Positions 34,308-45,554 of a stretch of 64,000 bases of DNA are shown here, piece after piece (the stretch's first letter is position 1; the number at the start of each line of letters is the position of its first letter). The notes below the pieces were generated by a model that made no database searches, had not been told where the DNA came from, and saw only the letters and a list, made by a program, of their open reading frames with translations. Source of the DNA: Pyrenula massariospora (Eukaryota > Ascomycota > Eurotiomycetes > Pyrenulales > Pyrenulaceae). The stretch is taken from the NCBI GenBank assembly GCA_021030905.1, contig JAGFMI010000002.1:1736001-1800000 (forward strand). Direction: 5' to 3'. Position numbers and translations under genes: made by a program.

Positions 34308-36315
34308 TTAGGAAATACGCGGCTCGAATCTCACCCAAAGCGCCGGCCGTTTCCAAAGGACATGCATTTCAGCATCACGGTGCCAATCCAGCTCCGAGTT
34401 AACGATACTCATGTTAAATGTAAACAAAATTTTCGCCAGCGTGATTCGGAGCTCCAACCAAGCGAGCCTAAGGATAATCAATAGCATTAGCACAGCTCAG
34501 CCGCATCAGGACAGCATCAACCTTGTAGGTCTCAATGGAAATCACGTGCTCACCCACGACCAAGGCAGATGCGGGGACCGATGCTGAAAGGCTGGGCGGC
34601 GTCAAGCTGGTCAGCCTTGGGGTTGTCGATCCAGCGATCGGGGTCGAAAGTCCACGGCTCGTGAAAGTTGCGAGGAGAAAGACTAGCAGCAACCGGGTTG
34701 GTAGATACAATGGTCTATAGTGCGAAAGCCGTTAGTCCGGTGAACCAAGAAAGCAAGGTAAGCATACGCAAGCTAAAATATAGGAAGAAACGATGATGCA
34801 TGAAGATGAATGCTTGTATGTGAAGGCCAAAAAAGTTCAGACTTACATCCTCGGGTATAAAGTATCCATCAACAGTATCACCACCCTTTGGGATCACTCT
34901 AGGAAGTGGTCCCGGCGTCGGTGTAAACAATCTAAGTGCCTCCAAGCAAACCGCATGCAGGTACTTCAGACTAGCCGTAGACTTGCCATTGATCTCGACA
35001 ACAGAAGCAAAAGCATTTACAATCTCCGCTTTCAGACGACCCAGCGTGTCGGGATTCTTGCACAAATAATACGTCACTACTGCGAGAGTAGTTGCTGTCG
35101 TCTCACTGCCAGCGATTCTGACAAACAGCGATTAGCAAGTGCAGTCTGATTTTACTACAGTGGCAACGTACACAAGGTCAGACATATTTGCAGTCAACTC
35201 CGCGTCTGAAATCGCATAGTCGTTTCGCATGGGAAGCAGATAGCTCATGAGGTCTTTTCGGTCCGTGTTGCTCTTTATACGACTAAGGCGACGTCAGCCA
35301 TCATATCAATAACCAGGTCTTTGCAGCGTGACTATCTGACTGATCAATGAAGTTTCTGGTTGTTAGACCATGATTTTTGTAGCGCTTTTGAAGCTTCATC
35401 AAACTGCGAATATTGACCAACATCCACAGCTTCCCAAGGACAGGGAATCGCAGCAGCCAGTCAATGAGAACAGCTTGTGCAAGACTCTCTGAAATCATTG
35501 CGACCCAAGGATGCGCATTACCTGTGGTCAATTCATCAAAGGACACTCCAAAAGCCAGCTTTCCCATGATGTCGAATGTGAGCAAAGTATACCATTCCGT
35601 CATATCCATACCGTTCTTCTGGTGCCCTCGGCTAAGAATCTGGCTAACCAATTCGTTAATTGAATAAACAATGATATCCTCCTGCTCCTTCAAAGCACGA
35701 TCGGAGAAGCCGTTGCGCATCAATTTAGATAGTCTGGCGTGCTTAGCAGGATCATCTTCGCCGGCTATGGATCGAGCATCGCTAGCACCTCCAAAACCAG
35801 CGTACCATGCGCTCTTGACAAATACCTGATGACCTTTCCGCGGTACATAGATATCCTTCCACGACTGGGATGAATCAAACGAGAGTTCATTCGGAGCTAT
35901 ACGAACCACAGGACCTGGAGAGTTGTTCAGTCGGGAAAACAAAGATAAAGGATTGGATATCCTCTGACCATATTTCTGATGCAATTCCGTAATCCTGTAC
36001 GGTAATCTGCCACTAGATAGGTCGGAGATGTATGCGGCCTGGGCACAGCGTTAATTTAAAACTTGTTTCCTAAATAGACTTTTTGATTCAAACACACGTG
36101 GCTGATAGCTGCAAGTCGAGGCCCAGGAAATCGTGACAGCGGATGAAGATACAGCTTGTAGAAGATATTGGTGATAACAAGCAAAGCTGTGACCTAATCA
36201 AAGGTCATTCAGTGACGTGTCATTTAACCTCCTGTGATCGCAATTTGTACTGTTTCCCAATAGTCTCTTTTCCCACGTATCGGGCCGCAATTCCGATACC
36301 GATCACGTTATTCAT
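34308..36315 (-). CDS. Cytochrome P450, CYP65/isotrichodermin C-15 hydroxylase-like
   Basis: Seven exons on the minus strand: 36315-36277, 36193-36098, 36038-35341, 35282-35172, 35117-34847, 34714-34554 and 34467-34308, giving about 511 residues with every phase consistent. An N-terminal anchor (VTALLVITNIFYKLYLHPL) is followed by the hinge SRFPGPRLAAISH and the conserved PGPVVRIAPNELSF segment. The I-helix is IAGSETTATTL, the K-helix motif EALR, the PERF-type motif FDPDRW and the heme loop FSIGPRICLGR. This is the fungal CYP65-type pattern seen in secondary-metabolite hydroxylases. The first exon is only 39 bases and its GTGGGA donor is the weakest join. No biosynthetic core enzyme lies next to it, so the substrate is unknown. 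Confidence 0.8.
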
Positions 36316-39191
36316 GATTCTGGGGGGCTCAAAGTGTACGGGTTTGACGGTTCGGAGGAATGTAAGAAACCTACTAAGAGCAGAGAGATGACTATGGTAA
36401 ATAGAGTGTCGACAGAAGATACCGATACCACTCCCTTCCAAGCTCTAGGAAAGGCTATCAAAGCGGAGACTTTGGCCATTGAAGCGTTCTCAAAACATGT
36501 AATCTAAGCACTCTCACATAGAGGTTGTTTCAAATGGCTTATAACACTTATTTTGGAGAAATATGATTCTTTACGACTTGCTTGTAACCAAGTTTGGTCG
36601 AAAGTCGAGAGCTGATGATCTTATCCACTTAAAAAGCGGTAAGTGCATTTGTGCAGCTCTAACGCATGCTAACTCGTTATGATACAGAATGGATCTGAGG
36701 CAGATATCGTCGCTGCCATTAGCTCGGTACAACGATAAGGGTCCAACAGTGGCGCCAGGGGGCATGTCAGCATACTTAATACGTAGCAGAGGATGAAGAA
36801 CGAACCCCTCCTCGGATCCCCCCAGCCTCCCACCTCCACATCGCTCCTTGAATGGGCCTAGCATGGATGTACGTTTAAATCTCAAGGTCCATACATAGAC
36901 GCGGATTCTAGGTGGCAATCCTCGCTCTGCTCCCCGACTGCACTTAGTATTGGAAAGCTTCTCCAGAATCTTCCGTGGAGTTGATCTCTAGATCAGCCAC
37001 TATCTTGACTCGGATCAGGACGGGCAGATGCATCCGGTTATAATCCCTGAGGAACTTGCACAACGCCTCGTATCTGACCACTCAAACTTGGACTTTCACT
37101 CAGGGAGCAATTGATTCTTGCAATTTCCTGGTCGAGTGAGGCCAATTTTTTCGCCAGCCACGAAAAGGGTTTCGCCTGCGTGGTTGTGTTTCTTCGAGTT
37201 CGCGTCTGTCACTGAAGCCAGAGCTATCCTCAAAGCATCCGCTCCCCGCATCTGCACAATGCCAGTGTAAACATGCCGGCTGACGAGGAGATAAGAGCCC
37301 AGGCTCCTCTTGGCACTTTTGTACAAAGCTTTCAAAGGGGACTCATCATGGCTGCGTTCGGAGAGAAAGGGGAGATGTTGCTCCGTCTTATTCAGTCCAG
37401 GGGCCTAAGTGTGTCACTTTTCTAGCTGCAAGCCGCCGGCGAAGCTTGTGGCCCCCGGGCCGAGATCCTTCGAAGTAGCCTCGGTAGCCGACGAGGTTCG
37501 GTCATAGAGGTCGTGGCCGATCGTCCGGCCTGAAGCCCCGCGCGACACCAAAATCAATCGGCCATAACCTCTGTCACCGAGCCTCGCTACTCGCTACCTA
37601 CCCCCTACCTTACGGCACAAACAGCAAATCAAATCACGCACGTGATCTTAGATTTTTTTTGATACAGAGTACGTGTTCAAGGTCGTTGATGCCTCTAAAA
37701 CTTTATTGAATTTTTATAATGCTGGCACAATAAAGACATTGTGTTATTATACTTTTTTAAGAATTGGATACATTATACATTAAAAGATATAGATCCAGTA
37801 TCATCGCTGTAATTTGAATTGCTGGTTCCTCCGTCAGGTAATCTCCTACGTCATATCACGTGCTTATTTTCGAATCGTCCAATGACTTTGAAGCTAGGTT
37901 CTATTTAGCATAGCTGTCGTTGGCCGAAGGTAGGGGCAGAAAATGAGAGGACTTCAGCAACAGGAAGTTCTAGCTCCCCTTTTGGTCTCATAGATTCGAG
38001 ATTTACTGTTGCTACACCGGTTCGATAGTTGACAATAAGTCATGCCTCTGCGATGGAATCACACCTTCACGCTGTGCAGAGGATAAGTAGCCTGCCAGCA
38101 GGTAAAACCGATACGATTTTCAACGGCCATATTGAGAGCTCATGATCATCAATAAAAATTTCGTCGCCATCGTGCTAAATCATTTTAAACAGCCTATCCG
38201 ATACGTCTTCACAGTTACCACCAAATCATACAACAATTCGAGCCTGAATTGCCCCTTCAACGTGTCAGCTGTCACCGGTCTGGAAAAAGGTGATCTGAAG
38301 CTTTCTTGATATATGCTTGATGCGAATGTCATTGGATAGCAAAATTTAGACTAGGTGTGAGATCTGGCTCAAAATAAGATTGTCCATTTCAGTCGTTGCA
38401 GAGCCGAGGTCTTTGTAGGAGTTTTCTGGGTGAAGAGATAAACGAATCTAACAAGATATGAGAGATATGGTATTTCCAGAAGCCAGAGAAAAAATTTGCT
38501 GCTCAAAAACCCTTTATGTACAGAACTAGACTTTATTGCTCTGGACTTAGGGCGCAATCATCACCGTGGCGTAGGATGGTAAGATTAGGTATGGTGCAAC
38601 GATCATAGCCATATCCGCGCAGGTAGAACGTACTGGCGCATAATTTGAGGCTTGTTTAAAACATTTCGGATCGTGCAAAAACCAACAATTGAGGAGGTTT
38701 GACGCGTTAGAGTGGCTAGGTAACGAATCGACACCCTTAGACCTCAAATTTACTAGGGTAGCAGGTAGCATCAGCAATGTAAGGCATGGGACACAAGCGG
38801 AGTGCAACCAATAGAGAAATCGTAAAATTTAGAAATCTATGGTAGCACGACAGAAAATCAATGAAGGAACATCCAAAGGCCGTGATGAAAATTTAAATTT
38901 TGTGAAAACAGACGACAGTATAGAAGAGAGCGTAGTCATTATTACCCTTGAGTTGCCTCGCAGATATTACATCTTGTGCCACATGACCTACCTACCTGAA
39001 AGCTTTAAATGTTTGACGCGCTCGATATATGTTCGCGCACAAGCGACTTCAACGCCATTCGCTTACGATGGTAAGACGAAAACTCTTTATCCGCTACCGC
39101 TCGGGATCGAGATGGCTCCCTCGAAAATGGATGTTAATGCCACAATCTTGCGAGCCGATATTCGAAAGAGACCATTCATCGGGTCTTCATC
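36316..39191. other. Gene-free 2.9-kb stretch, partly AT-rich
   Basis: No supported gene. 37640-37800 is clearly AT-rich. An inverted repeat at 37483-37598 is listed separately. A minus-strand frame at 38547-38807 is unrecognised and probably not a gene. Confidence 0.5.
37483..37598. repeat. Imperfect inverted repeat, arms about 40 bp
   Basis: Arm 37483-37521 (starts GGTAGCCGACGAGGTTCGG) pairs with arm 37557-37598 (starts ATCGGCCATAACCTCTGTC) in reverse complement. About three quarters of positions match, with a 35-base spacer. Candidate hairpin or MITE-like remnant. Confidence 0.55.
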
Positions 39192-39665
39192 ATGTCTGTA
39201 CCGTCAGGGATAATTCCTGATTCGGAGCATGACCACAATTCCAACCCTTCCCAGTCGACGAGTCTGCGCGAGCCTCATGTCTGGTCAAGAGCCATATCTC
39301 GCCACACCAGGGCACGTATTGAATATCCAGGTAGCTACCAATTCTCATCGTTGCCGGCCGAACTTCTCCTGAGCATATTCGATCAACTCAATGATTTGCA
39401 CGACATGATTAACTTTGCATGCACATCTAGACAACTGTTAGCTTTGGCGCAATATCTTCTGGTCAAAGACGACACGGGCATCGCACTATCAGTTTTCAGT
39501 AATCGGTACATCTGGCATAGACCAGACGCTGAGGTCCCGTGGTCGCCTCCTGCTGCAAAAATGTGGACTCCTCGAAGGACGCTTGTTAGATACTGCGAGT
39601 ATTGCGCCTCACACGTGCCCAAATGTGGTGCTCATAGTGAAAGCGCGCAATGCAGGAAGCCCTAA
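39192..39665 (+). CDS. F-box protein, probably truncated or decayed at the 3' end
   Basis: The 157-residue frame contains FSSLPAELLLSIFDQLNDLH then INFACTSRQLLAL, a clear F-box near residues 52-90, and later a cysteine pair CEYCASHVPKC. It stops at TAA 39663-39665. The same frame reopens as far as 40010 with CLGGGFARVPCTGHNGPYRR, while the neighbouring frame just after the stop reads KFWNSEFIYGWVIL. Both look like continuations of one protein, so a frameshift plus a stop, or an unusual intron (about 39631-39684, weak GTGCTC donor), separates them. Confidence in the F-box is fair; confidence that the gene is functional is low. Confidence 0.5.
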   Translation: MSVPSGIIPDSEHDHNSNPSQSTSLREPHVWSRAISRHTRARIEYPGSYQFSSLPAELLLSIFDQLNDLHDMINFACTSRQLLALAQYLLVKDDTGIALSVFSNRYIWHRPDAEVPWSPPAAKMWTPRRTLVRYCEYCASHVPKCGAHSESAQCRKP

Positions 39666-40010
39666 AAGACGGACGAAGCTGTAGGAAAGACAAGTTTTGG
39701 AATTCGGAGTTCATATACGGATGGGTCATCCTTTGAGTGGATGATATGCCTAGGTGGCGGTTTTGCTAGGGTTCCCTGTACTGGCCACAATGGACCCTAT
39801 AGGCGGGTGGACAAGTGGAACGGAAATGCTGTGTGGATGCTTCCAGGCGATCACTTTGTGTACATCGCAGGGACTAATATAACATTACTATTCTCTGCAT
39901 GGTGTTTAAAGATCATTACAAATCCTTACTGCGGGCGTGGCGTAGGAGAATTCGTGGGGCAAAAACCTTTGGGCAGAATAGCTAGCAAGATGTCGCCTTT
40001 GCGACTCTGA

Positions 40011-41233
40011 CACCCAACCACGGCTGTCTGGACTGAGAATGTCTGTGGTCTTAAAATTTGGCTAACAGCATCCCGTTTTAGGGTTGGATGTTGCATGAAA
40101 TGGCTTCTTAGAAACCTTTTCCGTGATTGCTAGATTGAAATCGCCTCAAACACAAGTGCTTGTCGCGCAGTTTCAGAATTGCGGCGCTGGCTAGGCCCAC
40201 AAGCTCGGGCCATCTCGCGTAAACAGAATCATGCATGTATGAGATCGATCCGAAGCACCCGCTGGTCTGGCACCCTTAAAACTATGATCAACACTAAATC
40301 GCAATTACACGTGTGAGCTTATTATTCAGCGTCTTTCTGCCAAGCACTCGTGCAATAAGTCCGTAGTAATAGTCAGCGGCTGGATTGGTCCGATTACCTA
40401 TTACGCAGCAATAGTAATCTTGATGTATACTTCCACAACTCCAAGCCCAAATTCGTATTTCCTGAAGCAACCCAAATGTCGCCAGATCGACAAAATTAGC
40501 GACAGTAGAGATCGTGACGTGGCCGCAGCCCTCGAGCAATGGCAAATATACTATTGCCGATAGCTTCCGGGCTGGCCTGTTTGCCTGGTCTGCCATAACG
40601 TTGCGTGGAAGCGCACGGAAAAGCGCTGAATAACGGCCTCTCACGGCAGTACCATTTCCTTCCTATTTGGGCCAATAAACCCTTTTCCACTGGACCCTAC
40701 CTCTGTTCTTACCTAGTCCCTGGTTCGGAGATAATCTAGCCTTGAATCGACCTCTGCGCTGAGTCACTATTTGGCCCCACGCACGCATTAGCAGCAACTT
40801 CTGACCACTTGTACGTCATGGGGAGAGATCCCGTAAGCCAAGTCTTCGCAGAGGCTTATTTCTGGAACATGGCCCAACCTCAGCCGGACATTATCGCGGC
40901 GCCGTTATGATGGACGACCTGACGCCGCTCTCACAAGGCTCGCCAATTGATGATCGATATTATGCACGATGTGGTTCAGATTCCTTTCGTAATCCTTTCG
41001 CCCCAGCCAAGGATCCTCCGTCAGGTCGCCATGGCACGGCGCTACCCGTTCATGGCTCGCGTAAGCGGGCCTGAACGAGAGGCCTGAACGGGAAACGAGC
41101 TTGAGAGCTGTCACAGATAAGTATATTTGCGTCATGTCCACCGTTGTCGAAGTTTTCCTGTCCCGTTCTCCGTACCTTTGCCTCTACCTTACCTATTCCC
41201 AGTGCGTAGGAGTGTGCTTTTCCCAAGTCTATT
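40011..41233. other. Gene-free gap
   Basis: No supported gene. A minus-strand frame at 40294-40644 has no recognised family. The part next to 41233 should hold the promoter of the MFS gene. Confidence 0.5.
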
Positions 41234-43423
41234 ATGGCAGACACAATCCGCGATACGGCTCTCGGTTCCATCATCCGTTTTGTGAGCGGGAGGAAGCTTC
41301 TGAGATATCCTGAAGAGGAACCCGGCTTTGAGCTCCCTTGGGAAGCTGCTGCTTCGGCCCAGGCTGCATCACCCGTCAGCGCAGATGGTTCTACAACGGG
41401 CAGGGAAGTGATCGATAAACAGATCGAATCGGAATCAACGTCGGATGAGCCTGGCAATGAGAAAGACGTCGAAAGAGACAACGAAAAACCGTCACCGCTC
41501 GATACCAGTCCTACCAAAAGAATCGCTTCACGAGCCCTTGACAAAATTCCTTCAACGCCAAAGAGTCTCCGTCGACAGCCTACAGATCCTGAAAAGGCCG
41601 AAACTTTTTCCAAAAGCCTTACACGACGGACGACCCAGGGCACTACTGGGGGCTCTATCATTACCCGTCGATCAACCCGAGAACAGACGTCGCCATACAC
41701 TCGAGAGCGGCATGAGATCGAACAAGAAGAGAGTGTGCAAAGGCAGGAGACCAATGTGATCCAGCCGCAGAAGACGTCGGATGGTATCATTCTCATTGAC
41801 TGGTACACTACCGATGACTGTGCAAATCCGCAAAACTGGTCATTCTGGAAGAAGATTCACGTAAGTGCCCTCCCTTTCTCCAGGAACAACTATCAAGCGC
41901 AGGGCTAATGTTCGGTACAGGTTGGGTTCGTCATCTTCATGTACACTTTCGTGGTTTATTGCGCCTCCGCAATCTATACGTCCAGCGAACCAGGTGTGAT
42001 GAAACGATTTGGCGTCGGCCAAAGCAAAGCGTCCCTGGGATTGTCAATGTATGTTCTTGGATATGGTACTGGCCCCCTTCTTTTCAGTCCCTTGTCGGAG
42101 ATTCCTCGACTCGGAAGAAACATACCTTACGTCTCATCATTTGCGCTGTTTATCATCCTCTGCGTTCCGACTGCTCTTGTGGACAACTACGCCGGCCTAC
42201 TCGTGCTCCGATTCCTCACAGGTTTCATGGGCTCACCTTGCCTTGCCACCGGTGGAGCAACTATGGGAGACATTGTAAGCAGCACAACAACCCTCTCCAA
42301 GTCCATATCTAACTTACAGCATAGTACTCCTTCTTGAAGCTTCCGTATGGTCTTGCCGCATGGACGGCTGCCGCCTTCTGCGCTCCTGCCCTAGGACCAG
42401 TCCTTTCCGGATATAGCGTGGTAGCAGAGAACTGGCGATGGTCTCTCTGGGAAGTACTATGGATGTCGTCACCGGTCTTCATTCTCATGTTCCTAACATT
42501 TCCGGAGACTTCCGCCTCAAATATTTTGCTTCGCCGCGCTAAACGCTTGAGGAAGCTCACCGGAAATCAAATGCTGAAATCACAATCCGAGATTGATCAA
42601 GGAAATAAAAGTTTTAATTCTGTCGTGATCGAGTCGCTTTGGCGGCCGATGCAAATTACTTTCCAGGATCCTAGTATTTTCTTCATCAACCTTTATTCCT
42701 CATATCTCTACGGTAAGCCTCTCGATTACCAGACATTCAATGCACCCCTCTTACAAATATAGGCATCTACTACTCCTTTTTCGAAGCCTTCCCGCTTGTG
42801 TACATCAACACATACGGCTTCAATCTCGGTGAGCAGGGTACAGTATTTACCTGCATCATTGTGGGCTGCGTCCTCGGAGTCGTCACTTACGTCGGCTACG
42901 TCTATTACTACCTTGAGCCAGATATCATGAAGAACGGAATGAGGGCGCAAGAACATCGTCTGGTTCTAGGCTGCTTCTTTGTCACTTTCCTCCCAATCGG
43001 CTTGTTCATCTTTGGCTGGACCTCAAGGGAAGACATCCACTGGATAGTCAGCGTCATTGGGATCACGATCTTTGGTTGGGGCGCTTTCGTGCTGTGAGTC
43101 CACCCTTGTCTTCCCTTCGACCCGCTTGAAGAGATTGCTCCTAATCATATGCTGACATGTGAGATAGTTTCCAATGCATCTTCATCTACCTGCCACTTTC
43201 GTACCCTCAATACGCCGCTTCTCTCTTCGCTGCCAATGATACATGCCGGTCGGCAATCGCCGCTGGCTCTATCATCTTCGCCCATCCCTTGTATGTCAAC
43301 CTGGGTATTGGTCGGGGCTGTTCGATTCTTGGTGGTCTTGCTGCGGGTGGTGTCGTCGGTGTGTGGGCTATCTGGTACTGGGGCGCCAAGCTGAGAGCCA
43401 GAAGCAAGTTCGCTATGTCTTGA
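41234..43423 (+). CDS. MFS transporter, TPO1/FLU1-like (DHA1 family) with long cytosolic N-terminus
   Basis: Five exons: 41234-41860, 41921-42274, 42325-42712, 42763-43093 and 43168-43423, giving about 651 residues with all joins in phase. The first 205 residues are hydrophilic, charged and rich in Ser, Thr and Glu. The membrane domain starts after the conserved DDCANPQNWSFWKK. It shows GYGTGPLLFSPLSEIPRLGR (loop 2-3), GFMGSPCLATGGATMGDIY, the antiporter motif APALGPVLSGY and ENWRWSLWE. These are the signatures of polyamine and multidrug exporters such as yeast Tpo1 and Candida Flu1. The last exon supplies segment 12 (GIGRGCSILGGLAAGGVVGV). The substrate is unknown and no cluster partner is adjacent. 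Confidence 0.87.
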
Positions 43424-45554
43424 TCTGGGATCGTATAACTCAGACTGTCTGTTTCCTATCATGCTGAGTCTACATGGATAATGGTTTTGAAGACTGATGT
43501 GTCTGAGGCAAAGGATGGTGTTCCGTGTTTGGGCAGGCTGTCTGAATCTACAATGAAAAGAAATACCCCACCCCATGTGAGCCTTAAGCTAGTAAACATT
43601 ATTACCAGCCAATTCAATAGACATAATGACCACACACTCGTCAATATCCTCCACATCTAGCGCAGGTAAAATTTCAATTCGGCGTGGAAGTAAATCTACG
43701 ATTTCGGTACCCGAAACATTGCTGCTTTTGTCAGAGGCCTACCTCCTATGAAAAAGAGTCCTCGAGGCGCAGTTTAGCAACTACGGCTATTCCTCGGCCC
43801 GCTCGGGCTTGGCGTCTTTGTCCGCAAACGACGCCCGGGGGACAACTTTTCAGTGAAATATTGAATTACGACTCCTACTATTCAGCTTCGCTTCTCCCCT
43901 TACAAGTATGGAAAAAATGGACATACTCCCCCTTTCGGATTTTCTGTTTCTGGTAGAACTCGAAGCTACGACTTCTGTACCACTTGATGACATACAGAGC
44001 CTGACCTTGGATGCGGGCGATTATGCGGGAAGCATCCCAAGCTGAACGATTGCCAAGGAAGACGACCTGCACTGAATGCTCAGATTCTAGAGCAGTCTAT
44101 CGTATTGATTCCAAAGCAAAGTTCGAACTAACAGACTCTTCACTCTCTCGCCTAAAGCCAAGGCCGAGAAAGGAATAATGAGGAGGCGTTGATTATCGAC
44201 GGCTGCAGTAGAGCCTTCGGCGATTTCGATGCGTGACCAATTCCATGAGCTTGAATACGAGCCTGGTCAGGCATCCAATGCTGGGCATCTTACGGCGGTC
44301 GGAGACTCAGCTACGCCAGTCTGCAATACGCATAAGCTTTCACTGCGAAGCCTACAATTTTTTATTTTCATTGGCAGCGAGCTGACGAGCCTGGAGCTCT
44401 GTTAAAGGTTAACGCCTCCAGACTTCGAAGGTAAGTATGACAATATGATTGGCTGGCAACCCACACCACTTCGGTTCAATCTACCAACGTAAATAGCATA
44501 GATCGTTAAGGTAGCCGAATGAGCTCGTCCTTAATCAAATCTCTGGCAGTTCCAGCGTTCTTAAAGCATTTGATTTCTCTAATTCTTGATCTCTCCAGTC
44601 ATCGCATCATTGAAAAGCTTGACGCGATCCCGCAGATGAAAAGACCGAGGAACAGTGAGGCCCGTTGCCTAGAGAATGCGCAGAAAATGCTAGTAAAACT
44701 GGCAGATCTCACCACTCGCATCAAATCTGCTGACGCATTCCGCATCTATTCTCGCCTACAGCGCAAACTTGTGCCTCATTGCCACAATTATGCAGGCGTT
44801 TTACGGGGGACAGGTCTCAAATTACGACCATGACTCTGACATATTCTAGCCACTGAAAGCGCTTTCACAGATGAAGACGTCGTCTTCTATGATAATATCA
44901 CGCAAATCTCCCTATCTCAAGACGAGCTGAGCGGCGTCTAGGGCAACCTCCGGAGCTAAATGCACCGCAAAATAAGCGTTATGAATGTCGATCTCACCGA
45001 CCCGTCGAACCTAAACAATCAACTAGACAACGGCAGACCATAGAATAGGGTACGGCGTGGTTGCGCTGCCCTTGTCTTTCTTGCTGGTTATGATTCTTCC
45101 AAGGGCATTTCAAACAATCATCCAGATCTACTCGTTTAGGAAGAGTTCTGTGGCTGGATGAGTCTCTGGAATATTCTTCCCCGCATTCAAATCGGACCAC
45201 GGACTAGTTCACGAGTAGCCATGAATACTATCGCCGAAAAAGGCCCCACCAAACGCCGGTTCCATTTCTGAGGCTGGGCACTTGCTATTTCAACCTGAAG
45301 CTTAGTCAGCAATTCTGAGTGGCGTTGAGCTATGAGTCAGTAAATCTGAGTTGTGGTTATGTTGCCCTGATCAAGTGCTTAAAACTCTTGAGCTCTCTTG
45401 TGCTCTCTGGTCGCATCCCTAATTTAAATCTTCCTGTTTATTAAGAGTCCCACGACAATGGCTGTTCCCAGAGTATGCCTCATAAACTCCACAGATTTTG
45501 TGTGATAATCGACTAAGGCCACCAAAAACTCCCTTAGTTTTTCCAAACTCTAGG
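43424..45554. other. Gene-free 2.1-kb stretch
   Basis: No supported gene. A plus-strand frame at 44519-44833 (104 codons, basic, LKHLISLILDLSSHRIIEKL) is the most protein-like item but is unrecognised and lacks flanking exons. Confidence 0.45.

Noticed and set aside
43684-45200. Small open frames in the gap after the MFS gene
   Set aside because: None has a domain, splice partner or signal; the 104-codon frame at 44519 is the only mildly credible one.
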